A DNA stretch of 64,000 nt, from NCBI GenBank assembly GCA_030065875.1, contig JASJCR010000016.1:58669-122668 (forward strand). Reading direction: 5' to 3'. The notes under the pieces are model-generated. The model did no database searches, was not told where the DNA came from, and saw nothing but the letters and a program-made list of their open reading frames with translations. This DNA comes from Ardenticatenaceae bacterium. GTDB lineage: Bacteria; Chloroflexota; Anaerolineae; Promineifilales; Promineifilaceae. This document shows positions 17,732 through 27,263 of this stretch, piece after piece (positions within the stretch are counted from its first letter, which is position 1; the number at the start of each line of letters is the position of its first letter). The translations under genes and the position numbers were made by a program.

Positions 17732-18403
17732 ATGAAAAGAGATTTTTGGCACAGCGTCTGGCAAAACAACCGCATAAACTTTCATCAACCCAATGTAAAC
17801 CCCTACCTGCAAAAATATTGGCCGACGTTGGGATTATCCAATGAAACGGTTTTTGTTCCCCTTTGTGGTAAAAGCAAGGATATGATGTGGCTTTCTCAGC
17901 AGGGTCACCCGGTCTTTGGTGTTGAATTGAGCCGCCTCGCGGTAGAACAATTTTACGCCGATCATCGCCTTCAACCGGATATCGAAGATGTGGTGCATCA
18001 TCAACGATTTTCCGCCTCAGGCATAGAGCTGTGGGTGGGTGATTTTTTTGATTTGACGGCCGAAGAAATTGGTCATCCGGCCGCGGCCTATGATCGCGCC
18101 TCGTTAATTGCCCTGCCCCCTTTGATGCGCGCAGAATATGCTGCCAAGTTTGCCCAGCTGATGGGCAAAGGGTCACGTACGCTCTTATTTACCATCGACT
18201 ATCCGCAGGAAAAAATGGATGGCCCCCCGTTTGCGGTTTCACCTATAGAAGTTGAGCTTCTGTACGAGAAAAAATTTAAAATCACCCATCTGCGAAGCCG
18301 AAATATCCTCGATCGATCTCCCCGGTTTGCCGCAAACGGGATGGATCACATGAACCTGGAGATGTTTGTGCTGGAAAAAATGGTGTCGGATCGGGTCGAT
18401 TAA
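17732..18403 (+). CDS. tpm: Thiopurine S-methyltransferase family protein
   Basis: A 223-residue class I SAM methyltransferase, typical bacterial TPMT length. Signatures: FWHSVWQNNRINFHQP at the N-terminus, FVPLCGKSKDMMWL (SAM-binding motif I), GHPVFGVELS, and DRASLIALPPLMR in the middle. Family members methylate thiopurines and, in bacteria, selenite and tellurite species. It starts 30 bases after the preceding gene and its stop shares bases with the stop of the convergent FecR-like gene (overlap 18400-18403). Confidence 0.9.
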   Translation: MKRDFWHSVWQNNRINFHQPNVNPYLQKYWPTLGLSNETVFVPLCGKSKDMMWLSQQGHPVFGVELSRLAVEQFYADHRLQPDIEDVVHHQRFSASGIELWVGDFFDLTAEEIGHPAAAYDRASLIALPPLMRAEYAAKFAQLMGKGSRTLLFTIDYPQEKMDGPPFAVSPIEVELLYEKKFKITHLRSRNILDRSPRFAANGMDHMNLEMFVLEKMVSDRVD

Positions 18404-19671
18404 GACTCCCGGCCGAGGATGGCAATATCGATCACGTCGCTTTCAAAGGTGTGCCCGGCGGCAATTATGCTTACGCTGTGGATCAGTCGCGGGGGACTGA
18501 ACCCCTGGCGGGCCAGACTGGCCAGTAAATCAACTTCCTCCACGTACACTCGGCCTGGTAGGACCGGCTTGTGAGGATTTTTGGGTGGGGAACAGTAAAT
18601 ACACGTATCTGGTGTGTCCTCGGCAAACTGCCCATTGGCAAAATATCCCTGTTCCCAGGTCAAATCGGTGCCGTTTAAGTCTTCGTACTCAATGCGCACA
18701 GTGATGGGGCATTCACTACCAACCGTGCCGCAGACGCCCAGCGATTGTGTATTGATCCGCAGGCTGATGAGCAGACGTAGAGAGGTAAAATCTGTGACGT
18801 CCTGATTGATGATTTGACGAACCGAGGCATCGGCATGACCCAACCCCAAACGACTAAAGCGCAAGGTCGGCTCACCAGCCAGAAAAACGAGCCTGGTTTC
18901 CCCCGTTGGTTGATCTTCCAGCTCGACATTCCACGTTTGTCGGGACCATTCAGAAAAATCACTGTCAAAATTGCTGTTGGCAATTAAATTGCGCTCGGTG
19001 GTTAGGGGCCCGCTTGGAGGAGAATCAAATTGGAGAACCGCTCTTTCATCAGCATTTAATTCCAGGGGAAATTGCATCGTTTCCCCACCGATTACCTCAA
19101 TTTGTCCATCGAGTACGCTGATAATTGTTTCCTCGTTGTTGACCTCGACCGAAAATTGCCCCGGCTCGCTGATGTTGACCATCCCTTGAGGGGTTTTAAT
19201 GTTGTATAGGACTTCATCCTCGGCCGGGGGGATGGTCACCCGGAACCGGCCGTTACTCATCGAAAGGGCGATGGTTGTTGGATCGTTGCTGATTGAATAG
19301 CGCGGCATTTGAGCCTCTCGCAATTCGATTCGCGTATTCCCATACAGCTGACCGCGGAGGAGCAGCTGCTCATTGACGGGGGAAAATGCGGTAAAAAGAG
19401 CCGTGTCGGCCGCATTGGTAAGCAGTTCGGCCCCTGTTTCCACTTCTCGAGGGGGATCAGCAGCTAACAGGGCGACCGTCTCCCCATTTGACTGCATCAG
19501 GGCCAGCGTACCTGAATTGGTGGCCACCGAAGTAACCAGCGGCTGACGGCTGTTTTGAAAATACCAGTTGGCAAAAAAGGGTAAAGAGATACAAATTGCC
19601 AAAAATATCGTAAACCCACCTAAAAGAACGGCCCAGGCCAGCCGGCGACGAGTGGAAAATGGATCGTTCAT
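18400..19671 (-). CDS. FecR-like membrane-anchored protein
   Basis: A 423-residue protein with a short cytoplasmic N-terminus, one membrane helix at about residues 13-35, and an extracellular part. Residues about 95-200 look like a FecR beta-helix domain (SNGRFRVTIPP, IKTPQGMVNISEPGQFSVEVNN, ISVLDGQIEV). Residues 225-420 form a second beta domain with a NLIANSNFDSDFSEW start typical of carbohydrate-binding-like modules, and Cys pairs around CGTVGSEC and CIYC. No partner sigma factor gene is visible. It is last in the minus-strand run led by peptidase-MA, TPR, lepA and pyrD. Confidence 0.7.
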   Translation of the reverse strand: MNDPFSTRRRLAWAVLLGGFTIFLAICISLPFFANWYFQNSRQPLVTSVATNSGTLALMQSNGETVALLAADPPREVETGAELLTNAADTALFTAFSPVNEQLLLRGQLYGNTRIELREAQMPRYSISNDPTTIALSMSNGRFRVTIPPAEDEVLYNIKTPQGMVNISEPGQFSVEVNNEETIISVLDGQIEVIGGETMQFPLELNADERAVLQFDSPPSGPLTTERNLIANSNFDSDFSEWSRQTWNVELEDQPTGETRLVFLAGEPTLRFSRLGLGHADASVRQIINQDVTDFTSLRLLISLRINTQSLGVCGTVGSECPITVRIEYEDLNGTDLTWEQGYFANGQFAEDTPDTCIYCSPPKNPHKPVLPGRVYVEEVDLLASLARQGFSPPRLIHSVSIIAAGHTFESDVIDIAILGRES

Positions 19672-19723
19672 GTTACAAATTATATCCCCAAAAATATGTT
19701 CGTCAGATTTTATCAGGCTGTCA

Positions 19724-20791
19724 TTAGATTCTTTTTCGCCAATTATTTGCCTGAGCCTGGGCCCTTAATAGACGACCCGGCAATCCCGGCCCCTGGTAGA
19801 CAAGACCCGTGTAAATTTGAACGGCCGAGGCACCAGCGGTCAGCATCGCCTGCATCGATTCAAAATCATCGATACCGCCAACGCCGATTAGCGGCAATCG
19901 CCCTTCGGTGCGGCTATAAATTTCGCGAATCCAATCAACAGAACGATTTTTTAACGGCCGCCCGCTCAACCCCCCGGTTTGATTTTTGTTTTTATGGTGC
20001 AGCCCGTCTCGGCTGACGGTGGTATTGGTGGCGATTAGCCCGTCAATATCATTGGCCAGGGCCGCAAATAATATATCGTCGAGATCATCACTTGAGATAT
20101 CCGGAGAAATTTTCAAAAATAGCGGCCGCTGGGGTACCCCGGTTTGACGGGAAAGCCGGATATTCTCACCCACTAAAACCCCGAGCAAATTTCCCAAATA
20201 GCCGCTGCCCTGTAGCTCTCTAAGGCCTGGCGTATTTGGTGAACTGATGTTGACGGCCAAATAATCCGCATAGGGATACACTTTTTGCATGACAAAAAGG
20301 TAATCATCAGCAGCGTCAGACAGTGGCGTTTCTTTTTGTTTGCCCAGACTGACGCCCAACACAAAAGAGCGCGGTTTGAGCTGCAGCGCCTTCAGGCGGG
20401 GGAGCGCTTCAAGCACGCCGCAGTTGGGGAATCCCATGCGATTTATCAATGCCTGATCGCTTGGGAGGCGAAATACGCGCGGTTTGGGATTGCCTTCCTG
20501 AGGTTTGGGGGTTAACGTACCCACTTCAACATGGCCAAACCCCAGTTGGGCCAATCCGCTGGCCACGAGGACATCTTTGTCAAAACCGGCCGCCACCCCT
20601 AAAACGTTGGGGAAGGTTAAACCGGCCATCTCCACCGGCTGGCTGTAAAGGTCACCGGCAATGCGAGAGAGAATTTGCTTGCCAATGGAGTTGCTCTGAG
20701 CTCGACGCAGCATGGCCAGAGTAAGGTGATGACTCCGCTCCGCATCAAGCCTGGCAAAAATCGGATAGACAATCGATTGATAAAGGGTCAT
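19724..20791 (-). CDS. pyrD: Dihydroorotate dehydrogenase (quinone), class 2
   Basis: A 355-residue protein with the N-terminal helical extension of class 2 enzymes (membrane/quinone site). FMN and substrate motifs: VAAGFDKD, VEVGTLTPKPQ with RVFRLP, INRMGFPN, VNISSPNTPGLR (catalytic Ser), LIATNTT, GGLSGRPL and LIGVGGI. It oxidises dihydroorotate to orotate in pyrimidine synthesis, passing electrons to quinone. Its ATG overlaps the lepA stop as TAATG, indicating translational coupling. The two functions are not obviously linked. Confidence 0.96.
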   Translation of the reverse strand: MTLYQSIVYPIFARLDAERSHHLTLAMLRRAQSNSIGKQILSRIAGDLYSQPVEMAGLTFPNVLGVAAGFDKDVLVASGLAQLGFGHVEVGTLTPKPQEGNPKPRVFRLPSDQALINRMGFPNCGVLEALPRLKALQLKPRSFVLGVSLGKQKETPLSDAADDYLFVMQKVYPYADYLAVNISSPNTPGLRELQGSGYLGNLLGVLVGENIRLSRQTGVPQRPLFLKISPDISSDDLDDILFAALANDIDGLIATNTTVSRDGLHHKNKNQTGGLSGRPLKNRSVDWIREIYSRTEGRLPLIGVGGIDDFESMQAMLTAGASAVQIYTGLVYQGPGLPGRLLRAQAQANNWRKRI

Positions 20792-22605
20792 TAATCTTCG
20801 TTGAGCTTGAGGACCGCCATAAACGCTTCTTGAGGCACTTCAACGTTGCCAATCATCTTCATCCGCTTCTTGCCCTTTTTCTGTTTTTCAAGCAGCTTGC
20901 GCTTGCGGGAAACATCACCACCGTAACATTTGGCTAGAACATCTTTTCGCAATGCTTTGACGTTGGCCCGGCTGACGACCCGTTTCCCCACTGACGCCTG
21001 AATGGGGACTTCAAACATCTGGCGCGGAATGCGATTTTTGAGTTCCGTGACCAGACGCTGCCCCCGATGATAGGCCGCCTCGCGATGAATGATCATGGCC
21101 AGGGCATCAACCGGCTGTTTGTTGACCAGCACGTCCAGCTTGACCAAATCTGAAGAGCGATACCCGGCAAAATCATAATCCATCGAGGCGTAACCCCGAG
21201 AGACGCTTTTAAGCTTGTCGTAAAAGTCGACGATCAGCTCGGCCAGAGGGATATCAAATTTAAAGATAATCCGGCCGGGGGCGGGATATTCCTGCCCCAC
21301 AAACTCGCCGCGCCGTTTCATAATCAGCTCCATCAAGACGCCGTAATACTCTTCTGGCGTAAAGACCTGAACGTGCATCCACGGCTCCCGAATTTCTTCG
21401 ATTTCCCCCTCTTCCGGCAGGTCGGCCGGGCTGGAGATCGAAACAACCTCTTCCGTATTTCGGATAACCACTTCATAGCGCACGCTGGGGGCGGTGGCGA
21501 TAATATCGAGATCGTATTCCCGCTCCAGCCGCTCCTGAATGATCTCCATGTGGAACATGCCCAGGAACCCGCACCGAAAGCCAAAGCTCAAGGCGGTTGA
21601 GGTTTCTGGTTCAAACATCAGAGCGGCGTCGTTTAACTGCAGCTTATCGAGGGCGTCTCGTAACTCGCTGTAATCTTCGTTGTTGCTGGGATAAAAACCG
21701 GCAAAGACCATCGGTTTGACCGCCAGAAAACCGGGGAGGGGCTCTTCGGCCGGGCCCTCCTTGAGTGTAATCGTGTCGCCGACACGGCATTCACGCACCT
21801 CTTTTAATCCGGTGGCGATATATCCTACCTGACCGGCCGCGAGCGTTTGTTGCGGCACCATGCCCGGCATAAAAAAACCGATTTCGATGGGATCGGTGAT
21901 GACCCCGTTGGACATGATTTTTATCGGGTTGCGCCGGTTTAACCCGCCTTCAAAGATACGAACGTAGGCGATCACTCCTTTGTACGCATCGTAGTGGGAA
22001 TCAAACACCAGCGCCTGCAGCGGTTTATCCGGATCGCCGCCTGGCGAGGGAACCTGATTGACGATCGCTTCCAGCACGGCGCGGATGTTGGTGCCCATTT
22101 TGGCGCTGATGGGGATGGCATCTTCGGCGGGAATGCCAATCACGCTCTCAACTTCTTCGGCCACCAATTCCGGCTGCGCGGCCGGTAGATCAATTTTATT
22201 GATAACCGGGATGATTTCGAGATCGGCTTCCAAGGCCAGGTAGAGATTGGCCAGCGTTTGGGCCTCGATCCCCTGAGTGGCATCAACCACCAAAATCGCC
22301 CCTTCACAACCCTGCAGCGCCCGGCTGACTTCATAACCAAAATCGACGTGCCCCGGCGTGTCGATTAAATTTAGATAGTATTGTTCTCCATCATCGGCCG
22401 TATAGGTCATGTGAACCGCAGAGGCTTTAATCGTAACCCCTTTTTCTCGTTCCAAATCCATGCTGTCAAGCAGCTGTTCCTGCATGTCGCGATCAGAAAC
22501 TGTATCGGTTTGCTGGAGTAAGCGATCTGCCAGCGTGGATTTTCCGTGGTCGATATGGGCAATGATGCAAAAGTTTCGTGTTTTGGTTTGATCCATAGCG
22601 GTCAA
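20791..22605 (-). CDS. lepA: Elongation factor 4 (LepA GTPase)
   Basis: A 604-residue translational GTPase of standard length. P-loop AHIDHGKST at residues 16-24, [14 protein letters not shown], then domains II, III, V and the LepA-specific C-terminal domain with [17 protein letters not shown], the LepA signature. It acts on stalled ribosomes by back-translocation and is membrane-associated in some conditions. The chosen TTG start has AGGTGA just upstream; an ATG three codons later (22596) is the alternative. It follows the TPR gene by 18 bases. Confidence 0.97.
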   Translation of the reverse strand: MTAMDQTKTRNFCIIAHIDHGKSTLADRLLQQTDTVSDRDMQEQLLDSMDLEREKGVTIKASAVHMTYTADDGEQYYLNLIDTPGHVDFGYEVSRALQGCEGAILVVDATQGIEAQTLANLYLALEADLEIIPVINKIDLPAAQPELVAEEVESVIGIPAEDAIPISAKMGTNIRAVLEAIVNQVPSPGGDPDKPLQALVFDSHYDAYKGVIAYVRIFEGGLNRRNPIKIMSNGVITDPIEIGFFMPGMVPQQTLAAGQVGYIATGLKEVRECRVGDTITLKEGPAEEPLPGFLAVKPMVFAGFYPSNNEDYSELRDALDKLQLNDAALMFEPETSTALSFGFRCGFLGMFHMEIIQERLEREYDLDIIATAPSVRYEVVIRNTEEVVSISSPADLPEEGEIEEIREPWMHVQVFTPEEYYGVLMELIMKRRGEFVGQEYPAPGRIIFKFDIPLAELIVDFYDKLKSVSRGYASMDYDFAGYRSSDLVKLDVLVNKQPVDALAMIIHREAAYHRGQRLVTELKNRIPRQMFEVPIQASVGKRVVSRANVKALRKDVLAKCYGGDVSRKRKLLEKQKKGKKRMKMIGNVEVPQEAFMAVLKLNED

Positions 22606-22623
22606 TTATATCACCTAATATTT

Positions 22624-23121
22624 TCAAGAATCGTTTTCGGCTACTTTAGCCAACATTTTTTCGATGTATTGATGAGCGTCTTTGTCATCGGGGAATGCTT
22701 CGGCGGCCTGTTCAAACCAGTAAAGAGCGCGCCGATACTCTCGACGATCCCGGTGAACGAGACCCAAATTATAGGCGGCGTTGGGGGTTCGATCGTCGAT
22801 TTTTATCGCTTTTTCAAAGGCTGCAATCGCTTTTTGCTGATTTTCGTCGCTGGCGATGATCGGATTGCCCAAATAAGCTGCGCCAAGATTGAGCCAAAAC
22901 ATCGCGTTATTTGGCTGCTCGGCCGTCAAACCTTCTAAAATGGGCACCGCTTCCTTAAATCTCTTTTTCAAAATCAAGGCGCTGCTCAAATTGAGGCGCG
23001 TATCCACATTGTCCGGCTGCAGGGCAAGTGCCTTTTCGAGCAGGGTTAGCGCTTCGCTGATTTGACCTTGCTGCAGGGCAAACGTCCCTTGTTTTTGGTA
23101 TTTTTCAAATGATTGATCCAT
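22624..23121 (-). CDS. Tetratricopeptide-repeat protein
   Basis: About 165 residues of TPR helices, four to five repeats, e.g. ALTLLEKALALQPDNVDTRLNLS, NNAMFWLNLGAAYL, AIAAFEKAIKIDDRTPNAAYNLG and ALYWFEQAAEAFPDDKDAHQYI. It is a protein-protein interaction scaffold with no other domain. The start at 23121 has AAGGACGCGAG upstream and avoids overlap with the preceding stop; a longer frame begins at 23151. Position between the metallopeptidase and lepA suggests cotranscription, not a known shared function. Confidence 0.85.
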   Translation of the reverse strand: MDQSFEKYQKQGTFALQQGQISEALTLLEKALALQPDNVDTRLNLSSALILKKRFKEAVPILEGLTAEQPNNAMFWLNLGAAYLGNPIIASDENQQKAIAAFEKAIKIDDRTPNAAYNLGLVHRDRREYRRALYWFEQAAEAFPDDKDAHQYIEKMLAKVAENDS

Positions 23122-23131
23122 CTCGCGTCCT

Positions 23132-24409
23132 TTATCTGGGTTGAAATGCACTTCTGGCCAGCAAACCCATCAGCCCAAAGCCACCTACCAATAAAATGAT
23201 CCAAAAAATATTGGGGTTTGAAAATGTAAATGGGGTTGGAGCGGGAGGGGGCTGGTTGGCCGCTTCCCAATCTGTATTTAACTCCTGTAGAGAGATGCCG
23301 AGGGCGACGTCGGTGACGTTTTCACAACTGCGGCCATCGTTGACTGTGGCGATTAAGGCTTGTAGCCCGCCACGGCCGTATTCCGTTTCAATGTAATTAA
23401 CCAGCGAGCCGCTTTGGGCATAGGCCAGTAAAACCATATCCGTTGATTGCGTGGGAAATTGTGAGCACAATAGCTCAAAAGGGATTACATTTCCTTCTTC
23501 AAAAGCTTTTTCCAGGAGGGGCGCATAATTGCTGTTGGGCGGATCTTCAAAGGTGACCGCCAGCCCCTCATCGAGCCACTTTGGCGCCCCTTCCCGATGG
23601 TTGGCTGTTAGCTGGTCGAAAAATAAATGGCTTAATTCATGAGGAATTTGCCGGCGAAAGTTGACTACCGCAGTTCGGGCATTGCTCGCCGGCAGCATGA
23701 TTCGCCCATTGTGAGGAGTTGCTACCCCACCGATCCATTCTGAATTAAAAACCGTCTGAAGGGCGTTTTCAGTGGGATAAAGAAAAATGGTCACCGGCGT
23801 TTCCAATTCAGTCTGGTAAAAGCGGCTGAGCTTGGGAAGCATTTCGGCCGTGACGTCAAAAGCCACCTGCCCGATCTCGCTTTGGCCGGTCGTCCAATAC
23901 ACGGTGACCTCGTTGCTGGTTTTAAATTCCCAATCAAAGCGATCGTCGACATACTCTACTTCGAACGATCTGGTCTCAAAAAACATGCCGTCTTCACTTT
24001 CAAACGCCCACCAATAGGTTAAGGTCACAAAAGGTTCTATTTGTACTGCGGTCAGATCAACCGCGTGTTCAAATTCAATACGCGAGCCGGCTTCAGCATC
24101 GATATCAAAATCCGCCCGATAGGTGTTGCGAAAATTTGGCGCGTTTAGATAAAGCGATACTTTTTCAAAACGAGGCTCATTGACAAAGGCGATTGAAAAA
24201 GTCAACGATTGTTGAAAAGTGGCGGTGTGCGAGGTTGAAATATCGGCCGATTCCGGCGGTGTAAAATCAGACTGGCCATTTTCTTTGGCGAAAGTAGGGG
24301 ATGTTTGCCCCAGAAGAAAAATCAGCCCAGCCCAAACGGGAAATAGGCCATACAACCACCGAACATCGCCTGGAAAACAGCGCCACCATCTTTTATTGAA
24401 TCGCCTCAT
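23132..24409 (-). CDS. Membrane-anchored gluzincin metallopeptidase (peptidase-MA-like)
   Basis: About 425 residues with a signal segment (LYGLFPVWAGLIFLLG), an N-terminal beta domain, then a zinc-protease domain with IPHELSHLFFDQ (HExxH) and a downstream WLDEGLAVTFED whose Glu is the third zinc ligand. A C-terminal helix (FWIILLVGGFGLMGLLA) anchors it, so the active site should face outside. The frame continues upstream to 24508 but those 33 residues come from an interspersed repeat; Met at 24409 begins MRRFNKRWWR, a plausible signal-peptide n-region. First gene of the minus-strand lepA-pyrD run. Confidence 0.82.
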   Translation of the reverse strand: MRRFNKRWWRCFPGDVRWLYGLFPVWAGLIFLLGQTSPTFAKENGQSDFTPPESADISTSHTATFQQSLTFSIAFVNEPRFEKVSLYLNAPNFRNTYRADFDIDAEAGSRIEFEHAVDLTAVQIEPFVTLTYWWAFESEDGMFFETRSFEVEYVDDRFDWEFKTSNEVTVYWTTGQSEIGQVAFDVTAEMLPKLSRFYQTELETPVTIFLYPTENALQTVFNSEWIGGVATPHNGRIMLPASNARTAVVNFRRQIPHELSHLFFDQLTANHREGAPKWLDEGLAVTFEDPPNSNYAPLLEKAFEEGNVIPFELLCSQFPTQSTDMVLLAYAQSGSLVNYIETEYGRGGLQALIATVNDGRSCENVTDVALGISLQELNTDWEAANQPPPAPTPFTFSNPNIFWIILLVGGFGLMGLLARSAFQPR

Positions 24410-24420
24410 AAAGTTGTAAC

Positions 24421-24612
24421 AGTTAAGTGGATCACTACTAAAAAAACAGCCGCGGGTTTCACGGATTGACCCTGATTTTTCTCTTAATCGTTCAAAATTT
24501 AAAAACAAGATTTCGCGAATTTCACGAATTTTCTGAATTTAAAGAGCAAATCCTTTAAATTCGTGTCATCCTGATTTTAAAAAATTAAACTGTGATGCAC
24601 TTAAGTGGTCCG
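24421..24612 (-). repeat. Interspersed repeat family A, copy 1
   Basis: Reverse-orientation copy of the element also found at 25904-26018 and 36841-36964. Shared core in the forward sense: AAAATCAGGATGACACGAAT, then TTTAAAGGATT, a variable stretch, and TTTTGAAC. It is bounded by CACTTAAGTG-like motifs at 24598 and 24421. This copy is longer, with an extra ATCCGTGAAACCCGCGGCT-like half of family B. Confidence 0.8.
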
Positions 24613-24635
24613 TTTCCTAAATAACTTAATAAAAA

Positions 24636-24708
24636 AGCCACAGATTATCACAGATTAACACCGATTTCTCTCTGTAATCTGTGAAAATCCGTGTTAATCC
24701 GTGGCTAA
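24636..24708. repeat. Interspersed palindromic repeat family B, copy 1
   Basis: Imperfect inverted repeat with terminal AGCCAC...GTGGCT: left arm AGCCACAGATTATCACAGAT, right arm ATCTGTGAAAATCCGTG and TTAATCCGTGGCT. Further copies or half copies occur at 26056, 29709, 36761, 36971 and 51220. No coding frame. Together with family A it fills the gap before the HEAT-repeat gene, so nothing else is seen in 24410-24750. Confidence 0.85.
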
Positions 24709-24750
24709 ATTTGTTTAAGAACTTGAGAAATGAACCACTTAAGGCACCCT

Positions 24751-25728
24751 TTAAAATTCTCTTAAATTGTCGTCATCTTGCCAATCGAGCAGCGACAAAT
24801 CAAAATCCATGCCCATCACCATCATTTCTTCCATCGCTTCTTCAGCAATCTCGTGCAAATCTTCATACTCTTCATCGGAGACAATCTCATCCAGGGTTTT
24901 GGATGCCAATTCGTTGCCGATTTGACCCAGGGCATAGATAGCGGCGATTTGAGCCTCGATATGATCGTCAAATTTGGCGATCTGCGCCAGCTGGTCTGCA
25001 AAATCGCTGCTGCCCAGGGCACCCGCCGCCCGGCCTGCTTCGGCACGCATATCCGGATCATCGCTGTCTAATTCGGTACGGATCTCTCGACTCCAGCGGC
25101 TGTCTGCTGTGCGACCCATGGCGAAAACCGCGCTGAGCTGCATCAGGGGATCGCGGCTGGTATATGCCTGATTGATAAGGTCGGGAACCACATCAAGACT
25201 GGCGCTGGAAATCGATTCCAGGGCTGCCCGACGGATTTCCACCGGGGTCATCGCCCCATTAAATTGGGCCAAAAGGGCTGTAGCGATTGATGACTCGTAT
25301 TGATCATCTATTTCTCCCCATTGAATCATAAGCATGTAGTGGCCTAGGGTGGCCGCGGCCGAGGCTCGCACCCGATCGTCTTGATCCTGTTCCATACGCT
25401 CGATGATCGGGTCAATCAGGGCCACATCTGAACAATCCCACAGCATGTCAAGGGAGGCCAGCCGAACCTCGGCCGCTGGATCGGTCATCAATCGACCGGC
25501 AAACGGCGCAAAATCTACGACAAAATTTTCCTCACTGATGTCGGCCATGTGGCGGGCGATAATCCCTTTCCGGTCGGGTTCTAACGATTGCCAACGACTG
25601 AAAAATTGCTCAAATTCACGCGTGGGCAAATCGGAAAGCTGATAAATTTTGCTTACCGTCACATCCCGGTTTTCATCAAAGAGCATTTCAAACAGCTCAT
25701 CGTAATTGATATTTTCTGTTTCCTTCAT
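24751..25728 (-). CDS. HEAT-repeat protein
   Basis: A 325-residue soluble, acidic protein composed of HEAT/armadillo-like helix pairs over residues about 60-300, e.g. DPAAEVRLASLDMLWDCSD, DDRVRASAAATLGHYM, RDPLMQLSAVFAMGRT and DPDMRAEAGRAAGALG. The last 50 residues are strongly acidic (VSDEEYEDLHEIAEEAMEEMM). It is a binding scaffold with no visible enzyme domain. It lies alone between copies of repeat families A and B, in opposite order on each side. Start ATG has no clear ribosome-binding site. Confidence 0.82.
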   Translation of the reverse strand: MKETENINYDELFEMLFDENRDVTVSKIYQLSDLPTREFEQFFSRWQSLEPDRKGIIARHMADISEENFVVDFAPFAGRLMTDPAAEVRLASLDMLWDCSDVALIDPIIERMEQDQDDRVRASAAATLGHYMLMIQWGEIDDQYESSIATALLAQFNGAMTPVEIRRAALESISSASLDVVPDLINQAYTSRDPLMQLSAVFAMGRTADSRWSREIRTELDSDDPDMRAEAGRAAGALGSSDFADQLAQIAKFDDHIEAQIAAIYALGQIGNELASKTLDEIVSDEEYEDLHEIAEEAMEEMMVMGMDFDLSLLDWQDDDNLREF

Positions 25729-25789
25729 AGCTTGTCTTCACTTTCCTCTACATCAAGAATTGTACTGATAGAGTTTCCAATTTCAAACA

Positions 25790-25822
25790 AAGAAAGACGA
25801 CCCGAAGGGCCGTCTCTGTTTT
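25790..25822 (-). terminator. Possible terminator downstream of rseP
   Basis: AGACGaCCC pairs with GGGcCGTCT (25795-25803 with 25807-25815, one mismatch, GAA loop). Read on the minus strand it is followed by TTTCTTTG. It would end transcripts leaving rseP before the HEAT gene. Confidence 0.45.
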
Positions 25823-25903
25823 TCACTTGAGTGGTTGTTCTTACTTCTTTATAGTCTGAAAAAATTTAATCTGCGTTAATGCGTAAAAAAATGATCTGTT
25901 TAA

Positions 25904-26018
25904 TAACTTAGGTGCATCACCCTCGATTTATTAAAATCAGGATGACACGAATTTAAAGGATTATCTCGTTAAAATGGGAAAGTTCGCGAAATCTGGTTTA
26001 AAATTTTGAACAATGACC
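25904..26018 (+). repeat. Interspersed repeat family A, copy 2
   Basis: Forward copy: ACTTAGGTGCATCACCCT, AAAATCAGGATGACACGAAT, TTAAAGGATTATCTC, GTTCGCGAAATC and AAAATTTTGAACAATG. It closely matches the copy at 36841. It lies in the 446-base gap 25729-26174, which otherwise holds only a terminator and repeat B copy 2. Confidence 0.82.
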
Positions 26019-26055
26019 TACTTATGTGATTCATTTCACAAATAACTAGATAAAA

Positions 26056-26151
26056 AGCCACAGATTTTCACAGATTACCAGCGATTTCTCTCTTCAATCC
26101 TTCGGCTATGCTCAGGACAGGTTTTGTGAAAATCGGTGCTAATCTGTGGCT
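26056..26151. repeat. Interspersed repeat family B, copy 2, with nested motif
   Basis: Outer arms AGCCACAGATTTTCACAGAT and GTGCTAATCTGTGGCT match family B. The loop region is enlarged by a 23-base sequence at 26099-26121 (CCTTCGGCTATGCTCAGG plus ACAGG) that is absent from the other copies and has the look of a separate dispersed repeat. Confidence 0.8.
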
Positions 26152-26174
26152 AAAATATTTATGAAATGACGCCC

Positions 26175-27263
26175 TTATGAAGGCAAGACGATCGGATCGA
26201 TAATATCCTTGATGATCAGCATTACCATCAAACCGAGTAAAAGAGCCATGCCGATGGCGTGGACCATCCCTTCCCGCTCCGGTTCGAGGCGTCGACCGCG
26301 AATCGCTTCGATGATAACAAATAAAATGCGGCCGCCGTCAAGAGCCGGGATCGGCAGGAGGTTGGTGAAGCCCAGGGCCACACTGATCACCGCGGTCATC
26401 CAAATGATGTCTTGAACCCGCTGATTTTCAACTGAACTGCGCGTGGCCACTCCGGCCATTTGGCTGATGCCCACCACGCTGACGACGCGAGCCTCACTCG
26501 CGGCCACTTGATTTTGCAGCACTTTGACCGGCAATGTTAAAGTTGAGTACACGATGTCATAAATGGTATAGGCCGACATGCCAAACGCCCGGACCGGCCC
26601 CATCTGAGTTACTTCACCCGTTTCGAGACTGGTCATCGAGATGCCCAGCGCCCCTTCTTTGCTGCTGTCATACGTGCCAGGCACGCGGGGAATCGCCGTG
26701 ATGGTTTCAAGCCGGCCGTTTCGATTCACCAGCAAGGTCACCTCGCTGCCGGCATTTGCCGAAATTTCAGAAGAGAGGATGCGAAAATCGCCGTCAATCG
26801 GCTGACCGTTGACTTCGACCAGGACATCGTCAATTTGCAAATTGGCAGCTGCGGCCGGTGAGCCTGGAACCACATCGGCAATCCCAACCTGGGTAATTGG
26901 TTGGGGTAGGGAAAACAAAACGGTAAACAGGGCCAGCGCCAATATCAAATTAGCCAGCGAGCCGGCAACCAGCACAAAAAAGCGGGCGCTTTTGGAAGCG
27001 GAAGCCAATCCGCCGGGGATATTTGGATCGTCTTCCCCGGCCGGTCGAACAAAGCCGCCCAATGGAATCCAGTTCAAAGAATATTTTGTGCCGTTCCGTT
27101 CAAAAAGGGTAACCGCGCGTGGGGGAAATCCCAAGCCAAACTCATCAACTTTGATTTTGCTCAGGCGGGCGGCGATAAAATGCCCGATCTCATGAATTAA
27201 GATAACCGGGGTTAAAATTAAAATAAATCCGATGATTGACCAGATAAATCCTGGGGCACTCAT
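26175..27263 (-). CDS. rseP: Site-2 zinc metalloprotease, RseP/M50 family
   Basis: A 362-residue intramembrane protease. HEIGH at residues 24-28 in the first helix, the conserved GFVRPAGEDDPN loop, a PDZ domain at about residues 125-215 (IADVVPGSPAAAANLQIDDVLVEVNG), and the second active-site motif LLPIPALDGGRILF near the C-terminus. It cleaves membrane-bound substrates such as anti-sigma factors after an initial cut. The start has GAGGA upstream. No dxr, cdsA or uppS, its common neighbours, are present here. Confidence 0.94.
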   Translation of the reverse strand: MSAPGFIWSIIGFILILTPVILIHEIGHFIAARLSKIKVDEFGLGFPPRAVTLFERNGTKYSLNWIPLGGFVRPAGEDDPNIPGGLASASKSARFFVLVAGSLANLILALALFTVLFSLPQPITQVGIADVVPGSPAAAANLQIDDVLVEVNGQPIDGDFRILSSEISANAGSEVTLLVNRNGRLETITAIPRVPGTYDSSKEGALGISMTSLETGEVTQMGPVRAFGMSAYTIYDIVYSTLTLPVKVLQNQVAASEARVVSVVGISQMAGVATRSSVENQRVQDIIWMTAVISVALGFTNLLPIPALDGGRILFVIIEAIRGRRLEPEREGMVHAIGMALLLGLMVMLIIKDIIDPIVLPS

